64,000 nucleotides of DNA from Vandiemenella viatica (Eukaryota > Arthropoda > Insecta > Orthoptera > Morabidae): positions 113,760,095 through 113,824,094 of the forward strand of contig CM061920.1 of assembly GCA_031002005.1 (NCBI GenBank). Reading direction: 5' to 3'. A program made the position numbers and the translations under genes. The notes beneath the pieces are model-generated. The model had not been told where the DNA came from. It searched no databases and saw nothing but the letters and a program-made list of their open reading frames with translations. Below are positions 24,272 through 36,169 of the stretch, one piece after another (within the stretch, counting starts at the first letter, position 1; every line of letters starts with the position of its first letter).

Positions 24272-25408
24272 CACTGAGGTTACAAAAGTCATGGGATACC
24301 CTGCTAATAGCGTGTTGGTCCTCCAGCGTGCACGGCAGCAATACGACGTGGCATAAACTCCATGAGTCATTGGAAGTCCTCTGGACAAATATTGAGCCAT
24401 GCAGCCTCAATAGACGGCCATAATTCTGAAAGTATTGCTAGTGGAGGATTTTGTGCACGAACTGATCTCTCAATTATATCTCATAAATGTTCGTGGGATT
24501 CATGTCGGATGATCGTGGTGGCCAAATCATCCGCTGGAATGGTCCCAAATGTTCTTCAAACCAATCGTGAACAGTTATGGCCCGGTGACATGGTGCATTG
24601 TCGTCCTGGAAAATTCCATCGTTGTTTGGGTACATGAAGTACATGAATGGTTGCAAGTGGTCTCCCAGTAGCCAAACGCCATGTAAACATAGCCCACACC
24701 ATTATGGAGCCACCACCAGCTTGCACAATGCCTTGTTGACAAATTGGGTCCATGACTTCATGGGGTTTGCGCCACACTTGTACCAGCTCTTGCCAATTCA
24801 AATCACGACTCATCTGACCAAGCCACTTTTTTTCAGTCATCTACAGTCCAACTGATATGGTCATGAGCCCAGGAGCGCCGCTGTTGGCGATGTCATGCTG
24901 TTAGTAATGGCAGCTGAGTTGGCCTTCTGCTGCCATAGCCCATTAAAGCCAAATTTCACTGGACTGTCTTAATGGACACACCCATCGGACGTCGCACATT
25001 CATTCCTGCGGTTAGTTCACTGCAGTGTTGCTTGTCTGTTCATACTAACAAGTCTACGCAGGCATCGCTGGTCGCGCTGATTAAGTGCCGGCAGTCGACC
25101 ACTGCGCTGTCCATGATAGGAGGTTATGCTTGAATTTAGGTATTCTAGGCACACTCTTGACACTGTGGATCTTGGAATGTTGAATTCCGTAATGATTTCC
25201 GATGCGTCTAGCTCCAACTAGCATACCACATTCAAAATCCGTTAATTCTCGCCGTGTGGCCATAATCACATAATCAACAATCTCACATGAAACATTTGAC
25301 CACAAATGAAAGTCCTCCCCAGGCACTGACTATTTATACAATTTGTAGCGACACTACTGTCATCTATATATTTGCATATTGTTACCCCATGTCTTTTGTC
25401 ACCTCAGT
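24272..25408 (-). mobile_element. Tc1-type transposon with TIRs
   Basis: The left end is cactgaggttacaaaagtca and the right end, inverted, is (t)actgaggtgacaaaagaca. Both abut TA, the Tc1/mariner target. The length is about 1.14 kb. The cactgaggtgacaaaagt end is common to a Tc1 family in many insects (from memory). It encodes a decayed minus-strand transposase. Confidence 0.9.
24440..25326 (-). pseudogene. Tc1-type transposase, broken
   Basis: From right to left: LTDFECGMLVGARR near 25240 and FNIPRSTVSRVCLEYL near 25170 (helix-turn-helix DNA-binding region), then GRLPALNQRDQRCLRRLV. A gap follows with shifts, then VWRKPHEVMDP and GGGSIMVWAMF (24690-24790), FQDDNAPCH (second Asp, 24600) and PPRSSDMNPTN (24500). 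The third catalytic position, normally Glu in NPIEH, reads Asn here, and the frame stops soon after. It is non-functional. Confidence 0.85.
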
Positions 25409-25559
25409 ATATATATATTGTTATGATTCTCAATGAGTTTGGTATAATCAGACATTAATATTATTATTTTAGAAATTTTAAACACTGCAGTTCATCATGA
25501 GAAAGAGAGGGAAATCCAAGACAAAGAAATTAAATTATTGAGAAGCATGAGAAGAAATA

Positions 25560-25840
25560 TGAGACAAGAAGGAGTAAGAAATGAAAATTTCAGAACCAAA
25601 ACTGGAATTGAGTGACTGAAAGCAAGATATGCAAAGAATAAAATATGACTGTATGATAGATGATTGAAGCTGAGATTGTAGGAAAGGGTGAAGAGGAAGA
25701 CCCAAAGCAAGATGGTTGGATTTTAATGAATTACAATATATAAAGATGATATATCGTTTGGAATACAGTTTCAGAAGAATGGTGAATGGAGGTGGAAGAG
25801 TATTGTGACTGGAGCTGAATAGTGGATGATGGTGATAAAT
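25560..25840 (+). pseudogene. LINE ORF2 C-terminal remnant
   Basis: In one frame near 25679 it reads GRPKARWLDFNE and, after a shift, NGEWRWKSIVTGAE near 25780. The GRPxxRWxD...WRxxV pattern is a common C-terminus of certain arthropod LINE proteins. Upstream sequence from about 25495 is A/G-rich and may belong to it. Clade not determined. Confidence 0.5.
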
Positions 25841-26383
25841 GTTCCAACCTCTTTTTATTGCATCATCTAAAATTCACTACATCATCTCTTCCTTCTATTC
25901 ACCCATGATAAGATTGCCCCCAGCCTTTACATACCTAATTAGCTCCTCAATTTTTTCAATTATTTTCTTTGTTTTGGTGTCAACTACTTATGAAGCTAAG
26001 ATATTTACTTTTACTAATGTACTTGGTGCTGGTTTCACTGATCTCCTCATCAATACCTATCCCTGGAACTGTTTTTTTAGAAAGCCAGGCAAACTGAAAT
26101 TGGCTTGTTCCCAAATTCAAGGCCCAAATGTTAACTCCATAGCCACCAGGCTTGGTATGCAGATAACAGTAATTCATACTATTTGACATAGAACATGTCT
26201 TATCTTTCAGGCCAGCAGTGGAATCTCTGACCCGAAAATGGAGCATTTTGTTATCGTGTAATATTTTAAATTGCAATAGCTTTGAAATAATAATAATAAA
26301 AAAAAATGCACAATGTTGTACAATACACTATTGTTGCAGAGTTGTGAAAAGAAGCAGGAACTGACAAACAAACTACAAGAAAT
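25841..26383. other. No gene recognised
   Basis: Short frames on both strands show no known similarity. An A-rich stretch (aataataataataaaaaaaa) at about 26288-26308 could be an old LINE or SINE tail. Confidence 0.4.
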
Positions 26384-27440
26384 ATGGCGAATGGAAAAGT
26401 CCCTGATCTTTATAGGAATGCACTGGTACACTCATTATATAAGAATGGAATTTCCTTGTTAGCAGTTATGAATAACATACTGTCAAAAGCTCTTCAAAAC
26501 AGAACTGAGCCAATAGAAAATAAACAAGTCGAAGAATACCAAGGTGGGTTTAAAAAAGGGTGGAATAGATTATAAATCTGAAACTATAATAAGGGACAGG
26601 GTTACAAGGAACAAAAACTACAATATAGTCTATGTGGACTTTACGAAAGCTTATTACCCAGTAGACAGATTTTCATTACTGAACATTTTAAAAGAATTTT
26701 ATGTAGTATTAACATCAGTCATCAATATCAGGCAGACCCTCATTGAAACAAAATCCTGACCGATATTTATGTGTGAGATCTCAGATGAGGTTGAAATTAA
26801 AACAGTGTCAGGCTGGGAGATGGGGCTTTCCCCGATTCTTTTCAATTGTGCCCTGGATAAGGTAATAAGAGTATGGAAAGAGAAACTCAAAGAAAGGAGA
26901 CTTCTTCACGAGACAAGATTGGGTTCGAAGTACAAAGGCGTCGGGGTAAACTGTTTGGCCTTTGTTGATGACAGTAATTCTCTCTGGAAGTATAGAAACT
27001 GCATTCAAACAAATCAATCTTTTAAAGAAATAAGAGCAAAAGTCAGACTTCAGATATCTTATGAGAAGACTAAATTAATGGATAATTTTATGGATTCACC
27101 AAAAGTACTAAAAACAGTGTGTGGAGAAATTAGAAAGGGCAATAAATTTAAATATCCAGCTGATGTAGCTCAGATTAATGAGCTTGGTAAGGAAGCAAAC
27201 AGATCAAGATCAAGAAAACTAGAACTAGCATACCAACTGACTGCGGATACATACAATAAAAGGAATCTCTCAAGAAAACCATAATCCAACAGTTATTAAA
27301 TCAGAGAATCTTTAGTATCAGAATGCATGCCGTCTATAAAAACTGGAGAAATAGTAGAGATAGACAAAGAGGAAAGGAAAATCTGAAGTAAAATCTGAGG
27401 ACCACTGAAAATAGAAAAAAGGAGACATTAAGCACTGGGA
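26384..27440 (+). pseudogene. LINE reverse transcriptase remnant (RTE-like or related)
   Basis: Frames 26384-26575, 26544-26759 and 26769-27284 give consecutive RT blocks: VEEYQGGFKKG, RDRVTRNKNYNIVYVDFTKAY (first catalytic Asp), MGLSPILFNCALDKVIR and VNCLAFVDDSNS (catalytic FVDD). They continue with LQISYEKTKLM and KLELAYQLTADTYNKR. After 27284 the decayed tail GEIVEIDKEERKI continues to about 27420. The QGGFRKG...KKAYDSVDR type of RT is familiar from insect genomes. There are at least four breaks. Confidence 0.75.
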
Positions 27441-27717
27441 GTGTTATAATATGATATCGAAATAAAATTGTCTTGGTCTTAGTATCTACGCTGTCCATGG
27501 ATATTGTATATACATATTATATTACATCTTTGCTCGTTGTTTACAATAGCAATTAGTTTCATTGAGTTTTTGAGTTAAAATAAATTTTTTATATTTATTG
27601 AATATTTTAGTATCGATATTAGTGTTTTTCACTCGAGTTTTTTAAGTGCTAAATTACAACAGTTCATATACGGAGTTTCCTCTCCGTAGTGTTCCTGAAA
27701 TATAGTCTCAGAACACT
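27441..27717. other. AT-rich spacer, possibly 5' UTR of the next LINE
   Basis: It has no frame of note and ends just before the ATG at 27718 of the next element's ORF1. Confidence 0.3.
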
Positions 27718-29746
27718 ATGGCAGATAGCGATAGACAGATGTCTTCTGCCAGCCAAGCATTACACCTCTACTACGAAAATGCAGCTGTTGACTTAAAAGA
27801 GAAAATCTACATGCTGATAGACTATTAACTTCTGAAGAAGAAGAGCAGCTACATTTTCAACAGTTTGAAAATCTACAGCACCAACATCAGCGGCAGCAGC
27901 AACATCAACTGCAGCATCTTCAACATCAGCCGCAACAACTACAGCAGCATGAATCTCGGCAGCTTCGGGAGATGGAAACCGGGACGGGAGACGTTCCGCC
28001 ACAGGACCTGCACTCACCTTCGGACGTAGCCATACACCTCACGGCTGGGAGAGTTGACAATACTATAATTATGGGCGAGTCGAACAAACCAATGGAATGT
28101 AGATGTGTGCAGAGATCAGAAATAGGGCAGCCCAAGGTAGTTCCACAACAAATAGAGCAGATGGAAGAAGTAGATATGCTTGATACAACAAGGTCCACTG
28201 AGATTAAAATATCTTCAGCTACAGTGTTAGACCAACCCAATCCTAACCACACACACTCTGATTCGATAGCGCCAAATTATAGAAGCAAAGACAATAGATA
28301 CAACCCTACTGATAGTGACCATACTACATTTTCGTGGAGAGTCTGGATAGGAATGTCCGCAACTTACACCCAATGGCTATCGGTAAATTAATATTCCAGC
28401 ATAATAAAACTCTCAAAAGGGACATTATGAACATTTCCATGGGGAAAAATTGTCTTAGAATTTAAACTAGAACTGCAGGTGTCGTCAATTCAATAGTACA
28501 ACTAGAAAGCTTTAGATCAAAAAACATAGAAGCATACATTCCAAATTTCTTGATCCATAAACAGGGAACGTAAGGAATATGGAAACTTCCCTGAGTGAGA
28601 AAGAACTTGCATAAGAAATAATTGCCTCTGTCCCTGTAGTGTGTATTAAACATTTCACCAAAAGGAGCCAGATGAATCAAGAACTTTTAATACCCATACC
28701 AGTATGTTTGGTATCCTTCCGGTCTTAGAGCCTACCGACCCATGTAACGATACTCGGAACCCAATGTGCTGTGGAACCATGTGTTTCCCCTGTAATCCAG
28801 TGTGCTGTTTGTTTAGGACTGGGCCACCGTTAAGGCCAATGTAAATCTCGTGAGCCACGATGCAGTAGATGTGCTGATCCCTATTTGTTGGTCAACTGCA
28901 ACAATCTCTCAACTGTGTGCTGCGCCCTTTGTCATAGCCAACACCAAAGACAGGAATTTCCCAGTCTATCTTAAACACCTGGAAGCAAAATAAGCAAACA
29001 TGTTCAGAACAAATGCTACGGTCCCTGTTATACAGCAAAAATTTTGTGGCTATGCTGAAGTGGCCTCTACTACACTCCAATTAAGTAGACACACGGAATT
29101 TCCGCCTCTATAGCACATCTACCGCATTGTCTGCCTACCTTGCAATCGACACAACAGTCAATGTCTCCTTGACTGCAGGCTCGGCCTCAAAAGCCTGTAC
29201 TACAGACGCAGCAACTGTCAGTAACACCACAACAATCGTTCGCGGATGCGGCACACCTAGTAACACAGGCATCATCAGCTTCCAGTGGGGGCCCCATACA
29301 AACAATAGTTAATACCGCTAGTGTGTCTGATTGCTCGTTATTACACAGTTATGGATATGCCGCTGCCGATCCTCCTAGATCTCATTTTCCTCCAACAGAG
29401 AGTATGTTCACCATGCAGCCTGAATAATCAAACTCTCCTCAGCAAAACATCGAACAAAACCGGATGAATAGGTGTCTGGACCAAAGGCCCTAAGTCCTAT
29501 AAAAATTCTCAATTCACCAAGGTAAACCCATCTTCAAATATAAGACAACCTTTGTTTACATACGACGGTCCCATGTCTCATATTATCATGAGTAACCATC
29601 ATCCCTCGACCACAGCCAGTCTCATGGAAACCCCTCAAACCAACACCCTGCCCTGGGAGGGCACTCAAATCGCCCGCAATATACAGCCTGTTGCAGTACA
29701 ATGGCCAAATGCCTTCAATCAGCCTACCGAGGATACTTTATTCTAA
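27718..29746 (+). pseudogene. I-type ORF1 (gag-like) remnant with Gln-rich tract
   Basis: It starts MADSDRQMSSASQALHLYY at 27718. After a frameshift near 27800 a Gln/His-rich block encoded by CAG/CAA repeats spans about 27860-27960. Frame 27972-28391 follows (METGTGDVPPQDLHSPSDVA onward). Later parts near 28760-28870 have scattered Cys codons where gag zinc knuckles are expected, in shifting frames. The last open part is 29552-29746. ORF1 proteins of this group bind element RNA; function is inferred by position. Confidence 0.55.
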
Positions 29747-29852
29747 AAACGGAACCTTGTTAGAAAAAATATTTTACCTAATTATGCTCCTGATACAAGA
29801 AGTTAGATCGCCCTACAATAATTTTAGGAATACTGTCAAAGATACTCCAATA

Positions 29853-30798
29853 AGATGGCGGAAACTAAGTTATTACAATGGAATGCTCGTTTAATCAGAG
29901 AAAATAGGGAACAATTTCAGTGAGAATTAGGGGTTAATAAGATTGCTATTGCTACTATAGCAGAAACCTGGCTCAAACCTGGTACAACCTTTTCATTTAA
30001 AGGATACCATATAGTGCGAAAAGATAGGAATGATGGTAAAGGTGGAGTTGCCATACTAAAACAAACAAACATCCCTTTTGCAGTAAGTCGCATTGATCAC
30101 ACGCGAATTGAATCTTTTGAAGTGATTGCTGCCAAAGTTTGGATTCAGAATATTAACCTGTCTATTGTATCGGTGTATATTCCCCCTAAAACAAAAATCA
30201 ATATTGGTGAGTGGCAATATCTTCTACAACAAATAGAAGAACCCTATGTGGTGACTTCAACGCCCATCACACGTCATGTTTTTGTGAATTGAATGATGCA
30301 TTCGGGGAAGCCTTAATAGAGATCATAGAAGAATTCAACTTCTTTATACTTAACAACGGCTCTGCAACTTTGATCCCTAAGCCTGGCCAAGGGAAATCCA
30401 TAATAGACTTAACAATATGCTCCCCCTTACTGGCCACTGAATTTCAATGGGAAAACCTGCGACAGTCCTGGGGGTCGGATCACTTCCCCCTTATAATAAC
30501 AACTAAACAGTTAGAAGTTCTTCAGAATATGCACCCCACTACAAAATGGAATATTCCGAAAGCAAATTGGGTTAAATACAGCCAGTTAATTGAAGAAAGC
30601 ATTGAAAGGGTTTCTTTTGCCAATACAAACAGTCTTCAATACCAGGAATTCTTAAACATTATAAACGATGTGGCAGAAAGATTGATTCCCAGGTGCAAAC
30701 CAGTAAAAATAACAAAAAGTATTCCGTCGCCATGGTGGAACCAAGATTGCTCCAGATCAATAGCTAAAAGGAAGCTAGCCTTTACAAAATACAAATAG
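29853..30798 (+). pseudogene. I-type AP endonuclease domain
   Basis: It begins KMAETKLLQWNARLIREN near 29853. IAETWLKPGT follows (29955; the Glu motif), then GGVAILKQTNIPF (30040) and a frameshift at about 30240 into GDFNAHHTSC. SIIDLTICSP (30400), SWGSDHFPLIIT (30470; SDH motif) and PWWNQDCSRSIAKRK (30730) complete it. All four hallmark motifs are present. Breaks are a TGA near 29922 and the shift at 30240. It nicks target DNA in active relatives. Confidence 0.85.
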
Positions 30799-31059
30799 GA
30801 AGCCACATGGGAAAACTACTTAAATTACTAAAAGGTAGACGTCGAAACCAAAAAATTCCTGAAAGAAAGGAAAAAAAAAAAAACGTGCTGGAGGGAATTC
30901 TGTAATAACTTAAACAGCAGTGTGTCAATGACCACTGTATGGCACATGAGTAACAGACTTAGGAATAAAATCGCCAAAGAATTGGGTAGAAGATTTTGCA
31001 CATAAGATTGCTCCCCTGTCAGTATCACTCGGACCACTAAGCCCTCCAAATCATGCCAA

Positions 31060-32395
31060 GGAAGATCACGGACAAAATATATTGGATGGTGTGTTCACGC
31101 TCAATGAATTGGAATTTGCTCTCAAATATGGATCAAACACAGCTCCCAGCATAGACAATATCCATTATTCGATGCTCCACCATCTCCCCCACTGCACTAA
31201 CGTTATCCTACTGAAGTTATTTATGAACATCTGGGACAAAAGCTAGATTCCAAAGGACTGGATAACACAAATTATTATTCCTGTGCTGAAGCCTGGTAAA
31301 GACAGAAATAGTGCTAACTCCTATCAACCAATAGCTCTCTCTTCTTGTATAGCTAAAACTTTCGAACGAATTATAAAAACGAGACTGGAATGGTGGCTAT
31401 AACACCATGGTATGTTGCTAAAGGGTAGGAGCACTAATGACAACCTCAGTATCCTCACCCTAGACATAGAACAGTTCTACATCAATAAAGGATACTTAAC
31501 AGCCCTAGTCATGGACGTAACAGGAGCATACAACAACGTCCCCATCCCAATTTTAATTTAGAAGCTCAGGAAGCTACGTATCCCGGAAAGATATTTAGAT
31601 GGAATTTACAATCTACTTCACTGCAGGACTGTCTATGGTCGTCAACAAGACAACTCTCTATATGGACCACGCGTAGTCTCAAAGGGATTACCACAAGAGG
31701 CAATCCTTAGCTTTATAGCCGATTTAGAAAACTTATTAAATCCAACAATAAAGGTGCTGCAATTTGTAGATTATGTTTGCATATATACTTTTTCTTCCTC
31801 TCAGGGGATTAATTTCTGGAGATTGAACGAAGCCACCAAGAAGCTGCACGAGTGGATACAACAACTAGGATTAACCATATCTCCATCGAAATCATCAGTT
31901 GTGATTTTCTCCTGAAAACAAGGCATAATTCGAGAGACAGAGATACACTTGGGCCCATATATCTTCCCGGTTCGAGCATCAGTCAGACATCTAAGTTTAC
32001 ATATGGACAATAAACTCACTTGAAAGGGTCACATAGACCACATTATAGCCAAAATGGAATGCCACTTAACTGTTCTAAGATCTGTTACGCGCATCTGGTG
32101 GGGAGCCGATACCGCCATCCTCTTCAACTTATATAGAGCAATCATTCTATCTATCTTCGATTATGGAAGCTCTTTTTATGGAAATGCTACAAAGCATACC
32201 TTATGAAAACTGGACACAGTACAACACAGAGCCATCAGATTATGCTTGGGAGCTATGAACTCCACCCCAACAAATGTCTTGCTAGTAGAGGTGAGGGAAA
32301 TGCTTCTAGACATACGCCGCCAGCTCCTATCGAACCTACCAATATATTCAATGAGACGTGCATCCATCACAAACCATCCTGTGATTTAGAGGGTC
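31060..32395 (+). pseudogene. I-type reverse transcriptase, catalytic site altered
   Basis: Blocks are TAPSIDNIHYSML (31140), NSYQPIALSSCIAKTFERI (31318), GRSTNDNLSIL (31425), ALVMDVTGAYNNVP (31500), SKGLPQEAIL (31680), VLQFVDYVCIYTF (31750) and LTISPSKSSVVIFS (31870). The FADD motif reads FVDY, so the second catalytic Asp is lost, and the usual PQGS reads PQEA. At least four in-frame stops occur. Confidence 0.8.
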
Positions 32396-32644
32396 ATTGA
32401 ATACACAAAAACATTGGACAGAAGAGGTATTCTCACCAGTCTCAGAAAGCCCATGTTAGTGCAAAGTCTTATCAAAATAAAACATCCAAGACGACATAAT
32501 ACCCATCTTTTCATTTCATTATAATGTTCTCAGATTCAAACCAAATGTATATTACTTACTGCAATAACAATACTGGACTATAGGAAGTGACTCAGCAAGT
32601 TCCTTGACGAATAGTTTTCTAAGTCTAATCTGGCCAGATTTTAT

Positions 32645-33050
32645 ACAAATCTACATGGATGGCTCTAAAACCTCAGATGGAGTCAGCTAGGGTTATTACT
32701 GCCCATCTTCGAATGAGTCAAAAAAGGTTTGTCTACCACGTTAAACTTCTATATATAAGGCTGAGGCATTAGCAATCAGAGAGGCCATAAAACACAGGTA
32801 TGAACGTCATGATAAAATTCTTATCCTATCAGATTCAAAAAGTGTGGCTCAAAAACTGGAAAACCATAAATGGCAGATCGGTCTGAACAAGATTTTACTA
32901 GAGATGCTAAACCCGGTGTATACAGCCTCCACAGAGAGTAAAGAGAATCACCTATTATGGATAAAGGGACATGCGTGTATTCAGCACAACGAAACGGTCA
33001 ACAAGTTAGCTAAGGAAAGTATAGTAGATGGGGAGATACAGTTCATCTAG
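32645..33050 (+). pseudogene. I-type RNase H domain
   Basis: An IYMDGSKTSDG-type block near 32650 supplies the first acid, AEALAIREAIKHRY (32762) the Glu, LILSDSKSVAQKL (32820) the Asp, and LLWIKGHACIQHNETVNKLA (32955) the late His/Asn region. This is RNase HI order. A stop near 32690 and a frame change precede the open part 32844-33050. In live relatives it removes template RNA. Confidence 0.8.
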
Positions 33051-33497
33051 CTTCCTCAAACAGACTTTACATCAATTATCAAGAAAGAGTCCTTTTGCAC
33101 CTGGTCAGATTCATGGGCTACTTCACAAGCCAACAGAGGAAGGTATTACTCTCAAATACAACCCCACATTTCATCCAAAGCCTGGTTCGTATCCACCAAA
33201 TTGGGAAAATGACACACATCAATCATTCAAATGAGATTGGGCTACCCTAGCCATCTATTCAAAATCGGAATTTTATATTCCCCTTTCTGTCTGGAAAAAC
33301 AAGAAGAGGTAGCAGACATTAATCACATTATTCTCGCATGCGGCCATTACTGGGTACACCAAAATGAACTGTATAAAATTCTTGTTAAGCTTAATATACC
33401 TCTGCATACTTATGCATTTGGTCTGCTGAGAACTGAGCGACAGGATGTTTATCGAGCAAAAGCCCGTTACTCAAGTGAAACTAATATTAGCTTTTAA
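33051..33497 (+). pseudogene. I-type C-terminal segment
   Basis: Frames 33028-33234 and 33231-33497 overlap. The latter includes MRLGYPSHLFKIGI, a Cys-poor version of the usual C-terminal knuckle (SPFCLEKQEEVADINHIILACGHY), spacing compatible with a CxC...H...C motif. It precedes the 3' UTR and the ggccaaataaa tail. Confidence 0.6.
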
Positions 33498-33768
33498 TGG
33501 CTAAGGATATCACTCTGTCATGTAATGCTAGTTACCAAGAACAAAAATGAGGAACAAGTTTGTTCAGTATGATAAAACTATTCGACATGTAGCAATTTTA
33601 AAAGTTAAACGCAATACAATGAGACCTGTAATGCAATAAGATGTACAGAAAATAACATATTACCATTTGTCAAAGATAAGTATGTAAAACAACTGTAAAC
33701 ATTTGATGTTGGCCATATGGTCGTCAGGACCGAAGGCCAAATAAATGAAAAAAAAAATAAAAAAAATC

Positions 33769-33850
33769 TCTATGGTGAATAAAACAAAAGAGCTTGTTGC
33801 ATTCTTGCTTAACCATTAAACAGACGTGTTTTAATAGGTTACGGGCCCAG
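33769..33850 (+). promoter_or_regulatory. copia-type LTR end and internal initiator-tRNA primer site
   Basis: A short LTR 3' remnant contains gtgaataaaaca. Then at 33837 ggttacgggcccag closely resembles the ggttatgggcccag primer site of Drosophila copia, which pairs with an internal fragment of initiator tRNA-Met. It lies about 90 bases upstream of the gag ATG. Confidence 0.65.
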
Positions 33851-33941
33851 ACTGTGACCCAGAGTTATTTTCTTCGCTCTTCTAGTAAACACAATATGGA
33901 AAAGTTATGATATTATAAATAATTTGTTACACGCTTGAAGA

Positions 33942-34677
33942 TGGCTTCGAATTTTGTAGTTAACATGCCTAAGCTTAAAGGCAGAGACAACTACGATGTA
34001 TGGGCTTTTGCAGTGGTTTGGTGTTAGAAAGCATGTCTGGATTAATAAAGGAAGAAGGAAGTACTAGCACTGCAGCCGCAGATGATGCAAAGACGAAAGC
34101 AAAGCTAATTCATACAATTGATACAGCGTATGTGCCTATAAAGCAAGCTAAAACAATGAAGGAGCAATGGGCGCAGCTTAAAACTATGCTTGACAATTCT
34201 GGGTTAACACGAAGAATAACCGTACTTCGTCATCTTATATCAATCAGGCTTGATAATTGTGATTCAATGACGTCGTATATGACAGATATTATGGAGACAT
34301 CACAAAGATTAAGTGGAGCTAGATTTGGTATAAACGACGAATGGATCAGCTCGTTGTTACTGGCAGGTTTATCAGAACAATTTTTACCTATGATCATGGT
34401 GACTGAATATTCTGGAATTCCTGTTACTGTGGATGTTATCAAGACAAAATTGATCGATATGGAAATGTCAGATTCAAATGAATCAGAAACAAAAACCACA
34501 TTTGCTTCAAAAGGTTGGCTGAACCATAAAAGCAAGACTGCCAACAGACAAAACAAAAGTGGAAACTATGTCGCGGAAAAGTCAAAGGTCAAAATGACAG
34601 GAGTTGAATCCATCACTTGTTACACATGTAAATGGCGTGGGCATTACAGGAATCAATGTCCATTGCTGGTGAAATAA
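33942..34677 (+). pseudogene. copia-type gag with CCHC zinc knuckle
   Basis: Gag builds the virus-like particle of the retrotransposon. The start is ATG 33942: MASNFVVNMPKLKGRDNY then a WAFAVV block. A frameshift near 34005 moves it into 34000-34677 (225 residues). That frame has helical gag sequence, a Ser/Asn/Lys-rich linker, and CYTCKWRGHYRNQC near residue 210 (CX2CX4HX4C). The protein ends soon after the knuckle at 34677, where pol (protease, integrase, RT) should begin. No pol follows, so the copy is truncated. Confidence 0.85.
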
Positions 34678-35960
34678 GATGAACCTAAGCAATCCAATGT
34701 GTTTAGCAAATCATGAGCCTTGATTGTAGAAAGTTTAGGGATACACCGTTCAAATTCATAAATCAACTGTTCTCCCAACTTTGACTTAAGTGCAATATAA
34801 TCGCAGAAATGTGGCCAAGGATTTTTAATCTTCTCGTTGCTATTGCTAGCGCTGCGTGCTTTCACTAAGTTTCTAGATCTTCATTTTCCATGATGTAATC
34901 ATGTAACAAATATTAATTTTATTTATTTCACTAGTGAACTCCAAACCAACACAAACTAAAAAGTGTCACTATATTGGTAAAAATGTTAAATTATATAAAT
35001 AATAAAATCAATCACTGACTGGATTTGAAACATGGAGCCAGTTTGCAGTCGTAAAATGCTAACGCTCGATTACCCTAGCGCTCCTGCTCACACGCATGCC
35101 ATACCTAGCATAACAGTTATATATGCACCACACTCGCACTTCCACTTCGCGTTACCTAATTTGTTCACTATTCGACCCGCCGAACGTACCAAAGTCCCGT
35201 GGTGCGCTATTCAAACAAAGAAAAGACATCAACAACCTATGTAATGCACTAAAGTTAACGGAAGTTCAGTTTAATGGAAGTTAAGCAGAGCGTTAATAAT
35301 TTTTTAGGTTAACTTAAAAGTTGAATGTTTGCAATTTTGTTAACTTCGTTAATTAACGATTAACGGTTTTCTGCCCAGCTGTGATGACCACAAGCCCTTA
35401 CTAACATCAAGCATTTTATTACCTATTGCCACATCTTAATAAGTACTAATGGGGGAAGTCAAGTGTTGCCATCTGTCGGTGAAACAAGTAATTATGATCA
35501 TTGTGTGATAAGTGTATTTTTATTTGTGAAATGTGAAATTTATGAGGTGAAGATTGGGGGCAATCCTGGCATTCGCCTTGATGGCTGTGGAAAACTACCT
35601 AAAATCTGCTGTCAGGATGGCAAGTATGCAGGACCACACTGGTGGCTAACTGCGTAATATTTAATTATGATTTAATTGCCATGAAGTGCATGCTCCAGTG
35701 TCAATTTTACTACACATCTACTTTCGCATTTCTCGAATTTTTAAGTTAAATCCTTTCAGCGTTGGAATTAAATTGTTCAGCATTATCTCAATAATTTATT
35801 CCAGTCCCTATTTACCCCAACTTACAAATTAATCATCATCATCATCAAGGATTAAACCACTGATGGTTAATTCTGCCTTCAGTCATTCTGTTGTGTCCAC
35901 CTCTTCTTATGTCGATTCATTGTGATGGGATGGTTAAATATTTGGCGGTCTGAGCTTATG
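34678..35960. other. Unassigned region with a weak tRNA-like block
   Basis: A minus-strand frame at 34653-34865 has no recognised family, although its sequence looks less random than its surroundings. Around 35030-35100 the minus strand has a box-B-like tttcaaatcc and a gctagggtaatcgagcgtt block that could be a decayed tRNA-derived SINE head. A short ATC repeat lies at 35833-35847. Nothing else was recognised. Confidence 0.3.
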
Positions 35961-36169
35961 TACGAGGTGCGTTCAAAAAAGTAATAGGAAGTTTGAAATT
36001 TCGGGTTATATTAGTCGGATTCGCATGATTTTTTCATTGTTGTGTTGGCAAACGTGTCTTAAAAGCATCTATACCTCTTGAGATATACTGAATATTTATT
36101 CTCTTGTCAGCTGTTAAAAGGATAACACGTGTTTTGATTTCGTCGGCGAAATTTCATTTGTATAAATCA

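Larger units (their letters stand above)
27718..33768 (+). mobile_element. I-type non-LTR retrotransposon, near full length but decayed
   Basis: ORF1-like sequence (27718 to about 29750) is followed by endonuclease, RT, RNase H and a C-terminal segment, ending with ggccaaataaatgaaaaaaa at about 33738-33768. Presence of an RNase H domain after RT is characteristic of the I group of LINEs. At about 6 kb it is close to full length. Many stops and frameshifts show it is old. Confidence 0.8.

Noticed and set aside
29270..29290. CTGATGA on the minus strand as a third full hammerhead
   Set aside because: No stem II and no GAAA at the required distance.
34653..34865. Minus-strand 70-residue frame beside the copia gag
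   Set aside because: No family recognised and partly overlaps the gag end on the other strand; kept only as unassigned.
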